64,000 bases of DNA from Lates calcarifer (GCF_001640805.2 NC_066837.1:25950502-26014501), one strand, 5' to 3'. Positions 1 to 11,324 are shown, counted from the first letter of the stretch. The notes: generated by a model not told the origin, from the sequence alone. Translations and numbers: made by a program.

Positions 1-48
<48 letters not shown>
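1..48. repeat. (TG)n microsatellite
   Basis: 24 uninterrupted TG units at the left edge of the window. The tract may extend further left. Confidence 0.97.
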
Positions 49-51
<3 letters not shown>

Positions 52-734
52 TAAGTCTGCCACCCCCAAGACTTTGTGGAGGTCAGGGTTCTCAGTAGAG
101 GATGACAAAGGGGATGAAAAATGGCACAGAGAGGATGATGGGAAAGACTTTACCTCTGGAAAGAGAGTGGTGGGGAAGGTAGAAAGCAGGAAAGGCTTTA
201 GCAGAGAGTGTGCATGCCTGTGGGTGTTTTTCAAAGCCTGTTTATTTGTTGAGTGTGTGTGTATGTATGTGTGAGGGGGCTGGTGTCGTGACTCACAGGG
301 CTATTAGCACCGGTGTTGACTCCTTTGTGCACTGCAGTGTGCGACACCATGATCTCCTACAGTACACGCACAAGCACACACACGTGCTCACTTCCACACA
401 CACTCATTCACACATATACACAGCCAAACCTCCTTCTCCAATTTATCAGGATGACACCAGAGGCCTTCCTCTGAGGCCAACACCTGTCAATCCATTCTTA
501 GCCAATCATCACTCAGATAAAGACAGAAAACCACCCCTGTGCTGCTAGCTCCACAGCTGCACGTACACTTGTGCAACAAGCCACATCCGCCTCACAATCA
601 TTCTCTCTCTCACTCACTCACACACTGAGGCCAACGCTTCATCCGTCACAAGCAGACAATCACACAAACATCATCCACAGCCTCATGCACACGCCTTTGC
701 TCCCCCACTTGCTGCTTCCACTGAGACATCCACC

Positions 735-875
735 ACTGTGGCGACGGTAACCGCGACAACGGGCATAAATTAGCGTCATGGCGATATGCAAAGCAAGGGA
801 GCAACAATTAAAGCTTGACTAACGAGCTTTTGAGGAGCGAGGCTGAAGTTTCCCTGAGCAGCTGCTAACTGGATT
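735..875. promoter_or_regulatory. candidate conserved noncoding block, intron 3
   Basis: Non-repetitive, balanced-composition sequence between microsatellite zones. It contains an octamer-like ATATGCAAAG (784-793), and AACAATTAAAG (803-813), which combines a Sox-type ACAAT with a homeodomain-type ATTA core. Such clusters are typical of vertebrate developmental enhancers. No alignment was possible, so this is a pattern-based suggestion. Confidence 0.3.
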
Positions 876-878
876 AGC

Positions 879-880
<2 letters not shown>

Positions 881-927
<47 letters not shown>
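881..927. repeat. (AC)16-(AG)n compound microsatellite
   Basis: Perfect AC array running directly into an AG array, in maml3 intron 3. Confidence 0.95.
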
Positions 928-1837
928 AACAGAGAGGGAGAGAGGACAGAGCAGAGAAAGAGTGTTCAAGCACCACCTGTGAGACAGCACATACATACAC
1001 ACACATACATACATACATATATAATATATATACAACACATAAACCACTATTTTTCAAGCTGACTTTCGACAGTCAACCACAGATGAAGCTGACAGTGGTC
1101 TTAGAGAAAAGTTCAACCAAGTCTGTCAACTGAACACCTCCAATATAATTACTGTTAGAAAACATAATGTGACATGATAAAATGTGTTCTGTAAACTCAG
1201 AGCACATTCTAAATACAAAGAGACCAACAGGCTGACAGGTTTTCTAGGGTAGAAAAGAAATGCTATTGAACCATGAGATCTCTATGTGTTAGCTCCAGTG
1301 ACAGGACAAAAGGACAAATAAACAATAAGCAGTGATGAAGGTGTTGCTAATATTGCCATTGCTTACTCAAGCGACATGCTAGTTTTGTAGTGGGGATGCT
1401 GTTGAATATGTTTTAAAGCTATTATTTATAATAATAAAACATTGCTCACTAGCAGTCTATTCTTTCAGGGGCATGTATGTTTACTTTCTCATTTGAACCA
1501 AGTGATTAAAGATCCAATGTTGGGGGGGAAAGAGCATCACTCCTTTTTTCTTTTGCTTCAGTTCTGCTTGTAACTGTACCACCTCTTTGTTACATTTGGC
1601 ATATGTTGTCATTATTTCAAGATTTCTCACCTTGACATACTGAAGAATTTAGCAGCTTTTTGTCCAATGCAAGTACAATTAAGGCACAGATGGTTTGAAA
1701 ACTCTCATATTAAAATGCTGATTGCCAGGACCTCTTTTACAGCTGACAAATATTGCCAATTGGCATTCAATTTAGTATGACCCACCTCTGTAGCAGTGCT
1801 TGCAATTAAGTTACTTCAATGTTAAAATCCTTTTCCA

Positions 1838-2280
1838 TTAAAAGAGCACTCCAGAGATTTTCTATTGCTCTTCAGTAAAGTTGGGGGGATTTATGAGAGA
1901 CAAATTTAAAAATATACTGCCAATATCAAAGCAGCAGAAACGGAGATATCTTCACTTCTAATTCCTAGTATGACTAAGCTTCAAAAACACTAGATAATAC
2001 ACTTCCCGTGATGCCATTTTAGGATGTGTTTTTTAAATTTACCCTGTCTGTTAAAATACAAATCTTTATACTCCCAGTTTGTAATGCAGTCTTTTAGAAA
2101 ACAGTCATAGTCTCCAAGCCACGGTAACTCTGCTGACATCACCATGACATCATATTTTCTCATACATGTCAAAGCTCCACCAGAGCTTGACATGGTATGA
2201 CACTGTACAACTGTTCAATATTACTGCACATAACACATGAACTGATCCTGATGTGGAAAATCAGTGGACTGCCCCTTTAC
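1838..2280. mobile_element. MITE with 25-bp terminal inverted repeats
   Basis: The left end TTAAAAGAGCACTCCAGAG and the right end, read on the minus strand (GTAAAGGGGCAGTCCACTG), match at 19 of 25 positions, including the shared inner GATTTTC. This gives a 443-bp terminal-inverted-repeat element with no transposase ORF. The left end begins with TTAA, which would suit a piggyBac-type target, but the right side reads TTAC, so the superfamily is uncertain. It resembles a high-copy teleost MITE. Confidence 0.6.
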
Positions 2281-2937
2281 TGTAGTGGTTAAGTCACCTG
2301 CAGGCAGTTAATACTGACGTAGATATCATCTGCATCCACTTACACCCTAATAAATGATCAGTAAGACAAAATACTTAAATACAAAACAGCGCACTGGTGA
2401 TTTCTGTTTTGGTTTTAATGTTTTACAGCTGATTTGCTAATGTTATTTGAGACCTGTATGACTATACACTTACTTACTAATTACAGTCATTAGAATTGTG
2501 CCAAATGCAAGTAGAATGGTGAGTATTTTGCATTTCAGACTCTCACACATTCTGCATTGCTCACTTATTTCTCTCTTACCAGGCTCTTGACTTTCGTTTT
2601 AATATGCTCCATCCTACCTCTACAATAAATCTCTCTCTTTCAGCATTTGCCTTTCTCCTTTAAGTCGTTCTTTTACTTCTGTGCACATCCCTCTCCTCTC
2701 CCTTCCTGGTCTCCAATTCTCCTCTGCTCACTCAAATAAATCTCTCCAGTCCCCCTCCCTCCCCACCCCCCACTTCCACCCACCGCCCCCTAAATCTATG
2801 AAACACACACAAACATACATGTGCACGGACTTGCACTCGCTCACTCATGCACACAAACACACAGCCCTCCAGGCAGGAGCCACAAAGGCCCCATATTAAT
2901 AAATCTGCTCCTTTATTGGTGCTGAGTGTCTTTGGCA

Positions 2938-3110
2938 GAGGGAGAAAGAGAGAGAGAGAGGGAGGAGAGGGGGAGGATGGAGGAGGAGCAGGACAGGAGA
3001 CGCAGAGATCACGGGGGGGTGGGGGGTGGGGGGGATGACTGACTGTAGCCATATCATAAACACAAGGGAAGCAGAGTGAGAGAGACAGAAAAATAAAGAG
3101 AGAAGGAAAC
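2938..3110. repeat. GA-rich / G-rich low-complexity belt
   Basis: Purine-rich stretch with (GA)n near 2945-2962, a run of G tracts at 3014-3035, and further GA-rich sequence. Long minus-strand frames here are translations of this simple sequence. Confidence 0.8.
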
Positions 3111-4170
3111 AGTGCATCCACAACACACATAAACACACCAGCACACACACTTTCTATTGACGATAATACAATGGCCCTGAGTTAATGAGCAGCACCATGA
3201 GAAGAAGTGCACAAGTGTGAATTTTACTTGTGTAGGCTTTTATTTGTTGAGGTATAGTCCACCCACACCTGCTTAACATCCTCCATCCAGTGGATTATTA
3301 AGGACACCTGACACCTGGCGGAACCACTGGAGTGTTCAGAGTGTGCTGTGCTGGTCATTGGGCTCGGGAAACAAACTGCCTGGGGTGGGCTTTTGGTAAT
3401 GACAGCAGCTAGCTTGGCTTAGCAGTCCAATCTCAGCCATCAGTCAGCTGTGACAGATTGGGGATATGAGCAAAGGAGCCGTTTAGCTTTGGTGTTTGGT
3501 GTGGTGTCTGAGTGTGTGTGCTTGTGTGTCTGGGGGAGGAGGAGGAGGAGTGGGGGTAGGGGCTATCAGTGCTGCTAGTGTTGCAGAGGCATCAATACAC
3601 TCTCGACAGGCCATTTTCCTATGCCTATTCCCAGCCCTGGTTTGTTGCTGGGGCAACTACCGCCATTTTACCTTCCCTGGCTGCACCTCTGGAAGATTTT
3701 ATAAAACAGTGATCCATGTTCTGTAATTTCTCCCAGTCAACTGTTTAAATAACCTTAGCTCCTATTATTATTTCTGAACCACTGCCATTGGGCATCCTGT
3801 GTGTAAAAATGGAGTCCATGTTATCTGTAATTTTTATAGAAAACCTCCAGTGGATGTCTTGTGTTTCATATAGCTCCTTCGGGATTGACAAGCAAAGACT
3901 GTAGGGTATTTCATTCTCCTCCCAAGGTCATAGGTTGAGTGTTTTGTAACACCACCACCCTTAAATGTGGCACTCCACAGAGCCTGCTCTCTGTTTTCAC
4001 CTAAAGAATGACCCTGGAATCAGAGCTAAAGCTATAGACAAACTACAGATGGAAGGAAACGTTTGTCCTAGACCAACACAGAAGCAACAGTATTTCACTA
4101 CAGCTGAACTGCAGTCAGTGCAGCATCTTTTCCAAGCCAGTCTATGGAGGGCATTAGACAGTTTGCTTAC

Positions 4171-5124
4171 CTGTCCGTGAGACTGCATGGTGCTGTAGGG
4201 CATGTTCTGGTTCAACACTTTCTGCTTCATCAGCAACATCCTCTTCTGCTCCTCACTCAGGTGAGCTGTCTGCCCTGGGATTGGCCCCTGGGTCTGCCCT
4301 GGCCCCGCCCCCTGACCCCCGCCTCCTCCACCACCCATGTAGGGAGGCATCATGGGGTTCTTGACTTGACTGTTCCCTCCCATGGGTGGAGTCATCCTCT
4401 GGCCTATGTGATCTACCCCACTGCCACTGAAGTGACTCAGTGGTTTAGTGTTGCTATAGGACAACATGGCTGCTGTTTGCTGCTGCTGTTGCTGCTGCTG
4501 CTGTTGTTTGGACAGGGTGTTCTGGTTGATGCTGTTTGGCTGTTGCTGACCCATCATGCTCATGTGGTTGTGAGGGAGGTAGTTGCTCATGGGGGCTTTG
4601 GGCCCATTGTTGGGGGCCATCCCAGCCACTAGGGGGCCCTGTGGAGTGTTAAAGGCTTGCGGTGGGTACATCATAGGGCTGTTGGGTTTGTCCTGGTTAA
4701 AGGGACCAGAGTTATAGGGGCTGGTTGGAGCACCTGCAGGGGACCAGTTAGCTGCTTGTTGCTGCTGCTGCTGCTTCTGCTGCAGCAATTTAGCACGTTG
4801 CTGAGCCATTGCTTTTAGCTGCTCTGCTGGGGAAAGTTCAGGTGTCACTGGTCCTACAGGCTGACCTCCAGGGGCAACCCCAGCTGCTCCAGGTCCCGTT
4901 CCTGCCTGACTGACCCCTGGGCCCGGGTTCATCATGTATCCATTCCCAGGCCTAGAGACTGCTTGTGTCTGAGCCTGGGTTGGGGTTTGAGGGGAACGAG
5001 CCACGCAGTTGTGCAATGGTGAACCCGATGCCATGGCAACGGCTGGAGACTGCTGCAAAGGTTGCTGTGGAGGTGTTCCATTGGCAGTTGTGGCAAACTG
5101 AGGGCCTGACGATGATGGTCGGAC
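4171..5124 (-). CDS. maml3: maml3 coding exon 3: glutamine-rich coactivator region
   Basis: Third coding exon, residues 375-692. The acceptor ctcctctcctcag|GTC at 5125/5124 joins exon 2 in phase 0 to give MGSPQ-VRPSSSGPQF, matching the continuous MAML3 segment MGSPQ-ARPSSSGPPF. It holds SPAEQLKAMAQQRAKLLQQK, a 6-Q tract, NWSP, DKPNSPMMYPPQAFN, SNYLPHNHMSM, a 10-Q tract encoded by mixed CAG/CAA, NTKPLSHF, QRMTPP, a 7-Gly tract and HLSEEQKRMLLMKQK close to the end. The order matches vertebrate MAML3 throughout. The donor CAG|GTAAGC at 4171/4170 is strong and follows QSHGQ, phase 0. The rest of the protein, including the C-terminal activation domain, is encoded left of position 1, so the gene is truncated by the window edge and not by mutation. 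No frameshift or premature stop is seen in any of the three exons. Confidence 0.93.
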
Positions 5125-6782
5125 CTGAGGAGAGGAGTACAAACACAAAAAATCCCATGAGACTTATCAGCGCCGATATTCGGCATTTTGACACATATTG
5201 GCATCTGCCTTTTTTTCAATCTGACGGCCGATCAGAGATCAATTTAAAACTGGGTTATTTTGGTTTTTGTTGGAGTTTGTATTATTCAAAATTTTGACAC
5301 CAATATTTTCACTTCTACTGCAAATGAATATCGGCTCCAAATATCGGTTATTGGCCTCCTTGACTACTAATAATCGGTATCAGTGTCGGCCCTGAAAAAA
5401 ACATATCGGTCTATCTCTAGACTTATGTACTATCAACTCTTGGGGCGATTAGTTTAGCTTTTCTTGAAGACTGGAAACAAGAGGATTAGCTAGGCTGGCT
5501 CTTACCAAAGTTGCAAAACAAGCTAATCAACACCACTGAAGCTTTCTAATTAACACACTTTTAAAGGTGTAGTACCATCGTCTGTGCAGACCTACGCTAA
5601 AACCTGACTTCAGCTAGAAACACTGCACAGCATCATTGAAGAGATGGTTATGTGTATGGTTATATATATAGATATGTTGCTTTGTCAAGAAATAGTTACA
5701 GGACACGACTCCCCCTACAATCACAACTTGTTCTTATATTTCTGGTTGTGTACAAATTAAAAAATGAGATATAACTTATTCTTGAGATAGCTTTGAACAT
5801 GACGGTAGGTATAATATTCAACTTTGGAGAAAGTTGGGCTAACTCTTTACCCCTGGTTTAAATCTTTATGCTAAAGTTCACAGACATGAGACTTTATCAT
5901 CTCATCTCACTCTCAGAAGAAAGTAAAAAGGGTATTTACTGAGAATCCAGTCTTAATCACTGTCATTCTCATGTTAGTTGCTGCAGAACCGTATTCAATG
6001 TATATATATATAAAAAAAAAAGATCTGGATATTATTCCTCTTCAGTTACCTGACTGGGCTATTTAGGAATTGTTCAGTGATACTTTGGTTCAAAAATACA
6101 AATTTGACTTTCCATTTTCAATTCAGAATAAAAAATTAATGTCACTTAATCATGAGTAAAGTCCTTGCAATATCCACAAAAATCAGTTCATATTTTTTTT
6201 CCAGTCTTGCTGGAAACTATATTGTCTGAGACAATACCTCACAGCTGGCATGTAAAACCTTATAACAGTATAACCCCAACACACCATGGAAATATTTCAT
6301 GTTTGTTTGTTTCTTGTTCTGCACATTCTAATTTTTTATTAGATTTTTTTAATTAGTTTTATTCATGTATTAGTCATTCAGAAACAGTAAACTAAAGGAC
6401 ATGCCTGTGTAAATGTATTACTATGAACTCGAATTAAGAATCTGTTCCCTTTAAAAACCAGTTCAATGACTTGTTACCTGGAATCCCTACATGAAGAATA
6501 AACTGTAATTTACATTCAGTTCAATGGATTGTTGCCATTTTGACTTGGCTGACATGTTGACAGACAAATGTTTTGTGTTTGTTACAACTAAAAGCTAACA
6601 ATCACTTAAACTGATACTTGTAACTGAGTTACAAGCTGACAAATGTACTGTAATTCTGCCTTTACAGGAAACACCAGACAAACATCAATAAGTGACTGCA
6701 TCACCTAGGCTGATCACAACTTAGGGCAGGTGTAAGGGTTAACAAAGCCATGGGACATCATGTTGACCCTCTTAACACTGAC
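5125..6782 (-). other. maml3: maml3 intron 2 (1658 bp)
   Basis: Short intron bounded by CAG|GTCAGT at 6783/6782 and ctcctcag|GTC at 5125/5124. The exon sequence across the junction (CACAG|GTCC) is a classic protosplice context. It contains a hAT-like MITE at about 5160-5426, close to the acceptor, and otherwise AT-rich unique sequence with a TATA run near 6000-6015. Two AATAAA hexamers in transcript orientation (6340-6335 and 6363-6358) lie 420-450 nt past the donor. Stops occur in all frames, so it is not a retained coding segment. Confidence 0.9.
5160..5426. mobile_element. hAT-like nonautonomous element next to the exon 3 acceptor
   Basis: About 250 bp rich in CCGATAT/ATCGG words, ending in ATATCGGTCTATCTCT, as in a familiar teleost nonautonomous hAT family whose end reads AGAGATCGACCGATAT. 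It is flanked by an identical 8-bp direct repeat AGACTTAT (5160-5167 and 5419-5426), the target-site length expected for hAT. The left terminus looks eroded compared with the right. The element lies only about 35 nt upstream of the exon 3 splice acceptor in transcript direction, inside intron 2. Confidence 0.65.
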
Positions 6783-7526
6783 CTGTGGTGAGCCCATGGG
6801 AACCTGTGGACCTCCCTGTGGAGGCTGAGGAGGAGGAGGCAGGGCTGCTGCTGCTGGCGCCGCCCCCCCTCCAGGTGCCGTTGTATTCCCAGCTGCCTCC
6901 TGTGGGCCTGGTGTCTGATTGTTTGCTGGCCTGCCAAACTCTGCCTCTTTCTTGTCCTCAAAGTCCTCATTGAAGAGGTCATGCATATCGTCCTCTGGTA
7001 CAGTATTGGCCAGCTCATCGATCAGCTCCTGCCACTCCTGGTCATTGAGGTTGATGTCAGAGAACAGTTTGTTCTGATTGGACAGAGACTGGGGATCTGA
7101 GGACTCCATCCCACCTCCGTCATCCAGTGGCTCTTGTTTCAGGTCTTTGAGGAGGCCGAAGCTGTCCTCCAGATCCAGTGAGCCATTCAGCTTCATGTCC
7201 GGGAGATGGCTGCCGCCATTCTTCCCCAGCTCATCTGTTGCCCGGCCTACATGGTTGCCATTGCTGTTTGTAGTGTTGTTTCCGGTGGAAGTGTTGGGCC
7301 CGCCAAGTAAAGGCTTAATGTCCATTTGGTGATGCAGAGGAGAGATGGGTGGTACACTGTTATTGTTGTTGTTAGGGAGTCCTGTTAATGAGTCCAAACC
7401 ACCAGAGCCCTCCTTCCGTACCCGTTTGGTGGTAGGTGAGTAGCTGCCTCCATCACAGATGCCGTTCTGGTCTCCATTGAGGGGCGATCGTGCACTGTCC
7501 AGTTTCCTCTTCACAGTCTCCTGGAG
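6783..7526 (-). CDS. maml3: maml3 coding exon 2: acidic p300-recruiting region
   Basis: Second coding exon, residues 127-374. The acceptor is a pyrimidine-rich tract ending tttcag|CTC at 7527/7526, joining exon 1 in phase 0 to give LIA-LQETVKRKL, a MAML3 hallmark. Visible segments: basic LQETVKRKLDSARSPLNG (127-144); NLS-like TKRVRK (159-164); an Asn/Ser/Thr-rich linker (177-218); LEDSFGLLKDLKQEPLDD (245-262), with an LKQE sumoylation-type motif at 255-258; and the very conserved acidic block from NKLFSDINLND through DLFNEDFEDKKEAEF (278-323). In MAML1 the corresponding region binds p300. The end is Pro/Ala-rich (PPPPQPP). The donor CAG|GTCAGT at 6783/6782 is usable but weaker than the other two, with C at intron +3. 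Without splicing, the frame stays open for 22 codons and stops at 6716-6714. Confidence 0.94.
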
Positions 7527-8774
7527 CTGAAACAAAGAAGAAAAAAAAATTAGGGCTGGAGAGTCACCAGATATGGGAAATGTTAGTAATACGAAAACTT
7601 TTCTTTGGTCTTCAGGGTGCTAACAATGGAAACAACATGAGATACCGAATCAATAAAGCAACAGGCTGCTTCCTCTCTACACACATCAAGAACTGTCGTG
7701 AGAAGGCAAGAGGTGTGCTGAAAATCAAAATATCACCAAGACAAATCAATTGTTCTTTCAGCACGGACTCAATATGACTGAAATAATGATCACACCACTG
7801 AGTTCTCACATGGAGCATTTCCTGTTGACTATACACACATGCATGTGTTCAGAAGCACACATTTTATTTAACATTAAGTAAAATACAGGACAAAGCAATG
7901 AGAGGTCTAGCAGCCTTCTCAATGAGCAGTCCCAGTGGGAAGGACTCCAGGTTTTCTGATGAAGGGAAGAAAGATCAAAAGAACAGCTCATATAGTATTC
8001 TCCATCATTAGCATCAGCCAATGGGCAGCTGAGCTGCCCCATCTAAATGCACACACCATTCTTAGCCTAAACCTAACTGCCTCTGCCATGGCACAGACGA
8101 GATAACAACAGGGTGCTAACGAATGCTGGTTGGCAGTTCAGGTAATCACTATCTTAGACCTGGGTGGGAGAGGAGAGGAGGTATGGAGGGACAGCAAACA
8201 GGAACTGAGGCATAGCAGGAGGGATGCAAGACAAAGTTTAGAGCAGAAACTGGGGGAAAGGAACAAAGCAAAACCATGCTAACATGAGCGATCTAAAATT
8301 CTCTCCTGTTTGTCCTTTAGTCTATCTATACTAAGTGTGGATAGTGTTTATCACTAACAATAAGGTTTTCTACAACACCTTAAGTGGTTAATTGATACAT
8401 TTGAAAACAGCAATCTCACATGGTAGTCCTGACAGAAAAAAACATCTTTAGGAAAACCAGATATTTTTCAGTAGGGGCCTAGCTTTACAATTAGCGAACA
8501 ATTCTGTTTCTCTGTTAGTAATTAGTTAGTTAGTAATTAGTTGGTATGTTAGTGAGGGAATTGACAGCTGTAGACACAGGTTAACAGTGGGAATTGGCAA
8601 CAACTAGACTGTGATGAAAAAAGCAGGAAAGTGTATAAAAATCAAGGTTCCTGTGCAATTTCTGTGCAATTTAATAAACTCTCAATCTCAATTTCACTCC
8701 TAACTCCTGTTAATTTCAACCCCTAATGAACTTGGCAGAGAAATAGCAGATGCTATTAAAATGACAGGATGGGA

Positions 8775-8880
8775 AGCAGGGACCTCATTTATGAAAGGTT
8801 CCCAAGGAACAAATTTTGTGCTCCGACCCAAATCTGGGCCCAAGTTCAAGATTCATACCAAAGATGATGTTTAGGTCAGA
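8775..8880. repeat. possible interspersed repeat fragment
   Basis: The phrase starting GGGACCTCATTTATGAAAGG is reminiscent of a dispersed teleost repeat that opens with a CCTCATTTATAAA-type end. No terminal repeats or duplication are visible. Weak call. Confidence 0.25.
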
Positions 8881-9539
8881 ATCAGAGGTAAAGGCTCTCA
8901 TTAAATTCATTGTACAAGAAATGGATGCTTTGGATATAGTATTATTTCATTCTATTTGTATTCTTACAGCAACTTTGAAAATGAACATGTGATGGCAGAT
9001 TAGGGCCACTCAGTTGCAGCTAAATTTAATCATTTACAAAACAACAAATAAAATGATCCTACAAAGCACATGTAATGAAAAGGCACAATGTAAATTTACA
9101 ATGGAGAGAAATAAAAGGGGTAACATACTGAAAAAAATACATTTTACTGGTACTTTTTAACTGAATGTCTCTTACGCTGAAACCTCCCTTCTGTCTCATC
9201 CTGACAGTCAGTTTACACACATTTGCACTGACGCACACAACTCATCCAAATGCACAGACACACAAATGGTAGGAGCAGTGTGCAAGTTACACATACAGTA
9301 CAGATCTACATTTCAAACAGCTTTGTGTATTTAAAAAAAAGAGCTGTGAAGCAGTAACATATTTAAATATTTTGTAAAATCGACACTCTCAGCTTTCACA
9401 TGTGAATGTCAAACACACACACACAAAGACAGCACCACTGATACATGTACGTGTGCAAAGGCACACTTAGCTCTTTGTTATTCAGATGGAACAACAGAAG
9501 AAAAAATATATTCAGATTGTATTCTGACCCTGAGGTGGA

Positions 9540-10060
9540 CCCACTCAAGCTGGCAGACACACACACACACAGACCACATCACAAAAACACACACACACCA
9601 CAACACAACACAGAGAACATCATCCCTTTTTGACTTTCTTGGTTTACTCGTGTGTGGATATGTGTATGTGTGTGTCTGTGCGTGTTGGCGGAGGGGGCTG
9701 TCAGGTTGGCTTTCCCCTCTGTTCTCCAATATGACTGACAGTCAGCCTAATTATCTTTATGGCATGATAAACATTATTAGTATTGACAGCCAAAACTACA
9801 GTATGTGTGTGTGTGTGGCTTGAACTCTCATGCTAGAGTAGCCATTACAGAAACAACTGGGGAAAAACACAGGAAAACACACATCTCCACTGTCACGACA
9901 TGGCTTCATCAACTCTGCGTGTTTGTGTGTGTGGTCCTGCAATCAATGGATTTAAATAATTCAGGTCTCCTGTATGCAGGCTCGGGTTTGTGTGTGTGTG
10001 AGTGTGTTTGTGTATGTGCAAGCTTGTGTGTGTGTGTGTGTTACAGGCTTTCCCTAAATG
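9540..10060. repeat. cluster of short (CA)n/(TG)n tracts
   Basis: Short CA tracts near 9556-9620 are followed by TG tracts near 9655-9690, 9802-9818, 9920-9932, 9987-10008 and 10022-10042. They produce spurious frames on both strands. Nothing else was recognised here. Confidence 0.85.
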
Positions 10061-10732
10061 CCAGTGACTCATGTTGATAATAACAGACTCGCCTTTCAAA
10101 GCCCACCTATAAAAACTCCCATAATTATCCAGGTGGTGTGAACTATAGCACCCTCCCACACGAGACGCATGCATGTGCACATGCACACAGAGGTTTTACA
10201 TACACACCCACATTTACAAAAATCATCACCGGTTTAACCCTTTTGATAAAAATGCTGAATAGCTGAATATAGAGGCAGAAACAAAGAAATAGAAAAATAT
10301 GTTCAAACTGAAAAAAAGATGGACTGTGGTTCTGTCTGCTCAGTACCGTATGAGTCAGCATGCTCTAGCCTGAGGGAACATGACAGGATGAATGACAAAA
10401 GGTGTGAGGCACTACAAAATACTTTATATTAACTGTAGTTAATTAATCATTTGTTTCTTTTAGTACAATTACCAACCTAATTACGCCTCTGAATTACAGT
10501 AATATACCTGTCAGGCACTGCAAACGGAACCTGACAATATTTTTATTCGTTTGACAATCACAGCAATAAAATGCCATTGAAGTGAACTGAATTGAGAGGA
10601 ATGAGTGTTTGCGTGTGTGAGAGAAAGAATCTGAGCCAGGAGAAGATACGGAGAGTCAGAGACAAAGAATTTTGAAGTAGTTTAATCAAGCTGGAGAGCT
10701 CGAGAGCAGGCGGGGAAAAAAGAGCATTGGAG

Positions 10733-10734
<2 letters not shown>

Positions 10735-10761
<27 letters not shown>
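10735..10761. repeat. poly(A) run, 27 bp
   Basis: Uninterrupted A homopolymer on the plus strand. No retrotransposed body is recognisable immediately upstream, so it is called a simple repeat. Confidence 0.95.
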
Positions 10762-10764
<3 letters not shown>

Positions 10765-10895
10765 CGAGAGGATGTAAAAGAGCAAAGACAGGAGTGAGAG
10801 AAAAAAGAAGAGAGCGCTGCTTGTTTCCCCCCCGCATCTCTCTCTGTACTCTTTGACATAAACACCTGCTGACTGCTCCTCTGTCTGCTCCCACA

Positions 10896-10905
10896 ACAGA
10901 CAGAC

Positions 10906-10954
<49 letters not shown>

Positions 10955-10962
10955 GAGAGAGA
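10896..10962. repeat. (GA)n with GACA interruptions
   Basis: Long near-perfect GA tract on the plus strand. The (CT)n frames on the minus strand are artefacts of it. More GA/GGA-rich sequence continues to about 11265. Confidence 0.95.
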
Positions 10963-11324
10963 ATGACAAAGATACAGAGAGACAAAGGTAAGAGACACAC
11001 ACACACAAGGAGGAAGAAGGGATTTATTTGTCAGGCAGATGGTCTTCCTTTGAGTGGAGGAGCTACCAGAACATGAAGATGAAGAGGAGGAGAGAGGGTG
11101 AAGGAGAAAGGAGGTGGGGGTTGGAGGGAGGGAGAGAGAGAGAGAGAGAGGAGGAGATAGGTGGCTTGATGGAAAGGCATAGTGCGCCAAATGACAGCAG
11201 GGAGCAAACGATGAGAGGGTGATCAGAGAGGGAGAGGGAGGGAGAGGAGAGAGACAGAGATGGAACCACTAAGGTGCTGTTGTTATAGCAACCTGCTGCT
11301 CTGGTGCTTTGTGCGCTGCATCCT

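Larger units (their letters stand above)
1..4170 (-). other. maml3: maml3 intron 3 (partial)
   Basis: Intronic sequence following exon 3 in transcript direction. The donor is at 4170 and the acceptor lies beyond position 1. It holds (TG)n at 1-48, (AC)n-(AG)n at 881-927, a MITE at 1838-2280, a CT/GA-rich belt around 2600-3110, a G-rich patch at 3014-3035, and a unique block at 735-875 that looks regulatory. Without splicing, the exon 3 frame stays open for 57 codons, to 3997. I see no coding exon in the remainder. Confidence 0.85.

Noticed and set aside
10558..11190. 210-codon minus-strand frame and overlapping ones
   Set aside because: It is Ser/Leu/Phe-rich translation of (CT)n and poly(T), and so low-complexity sequence.
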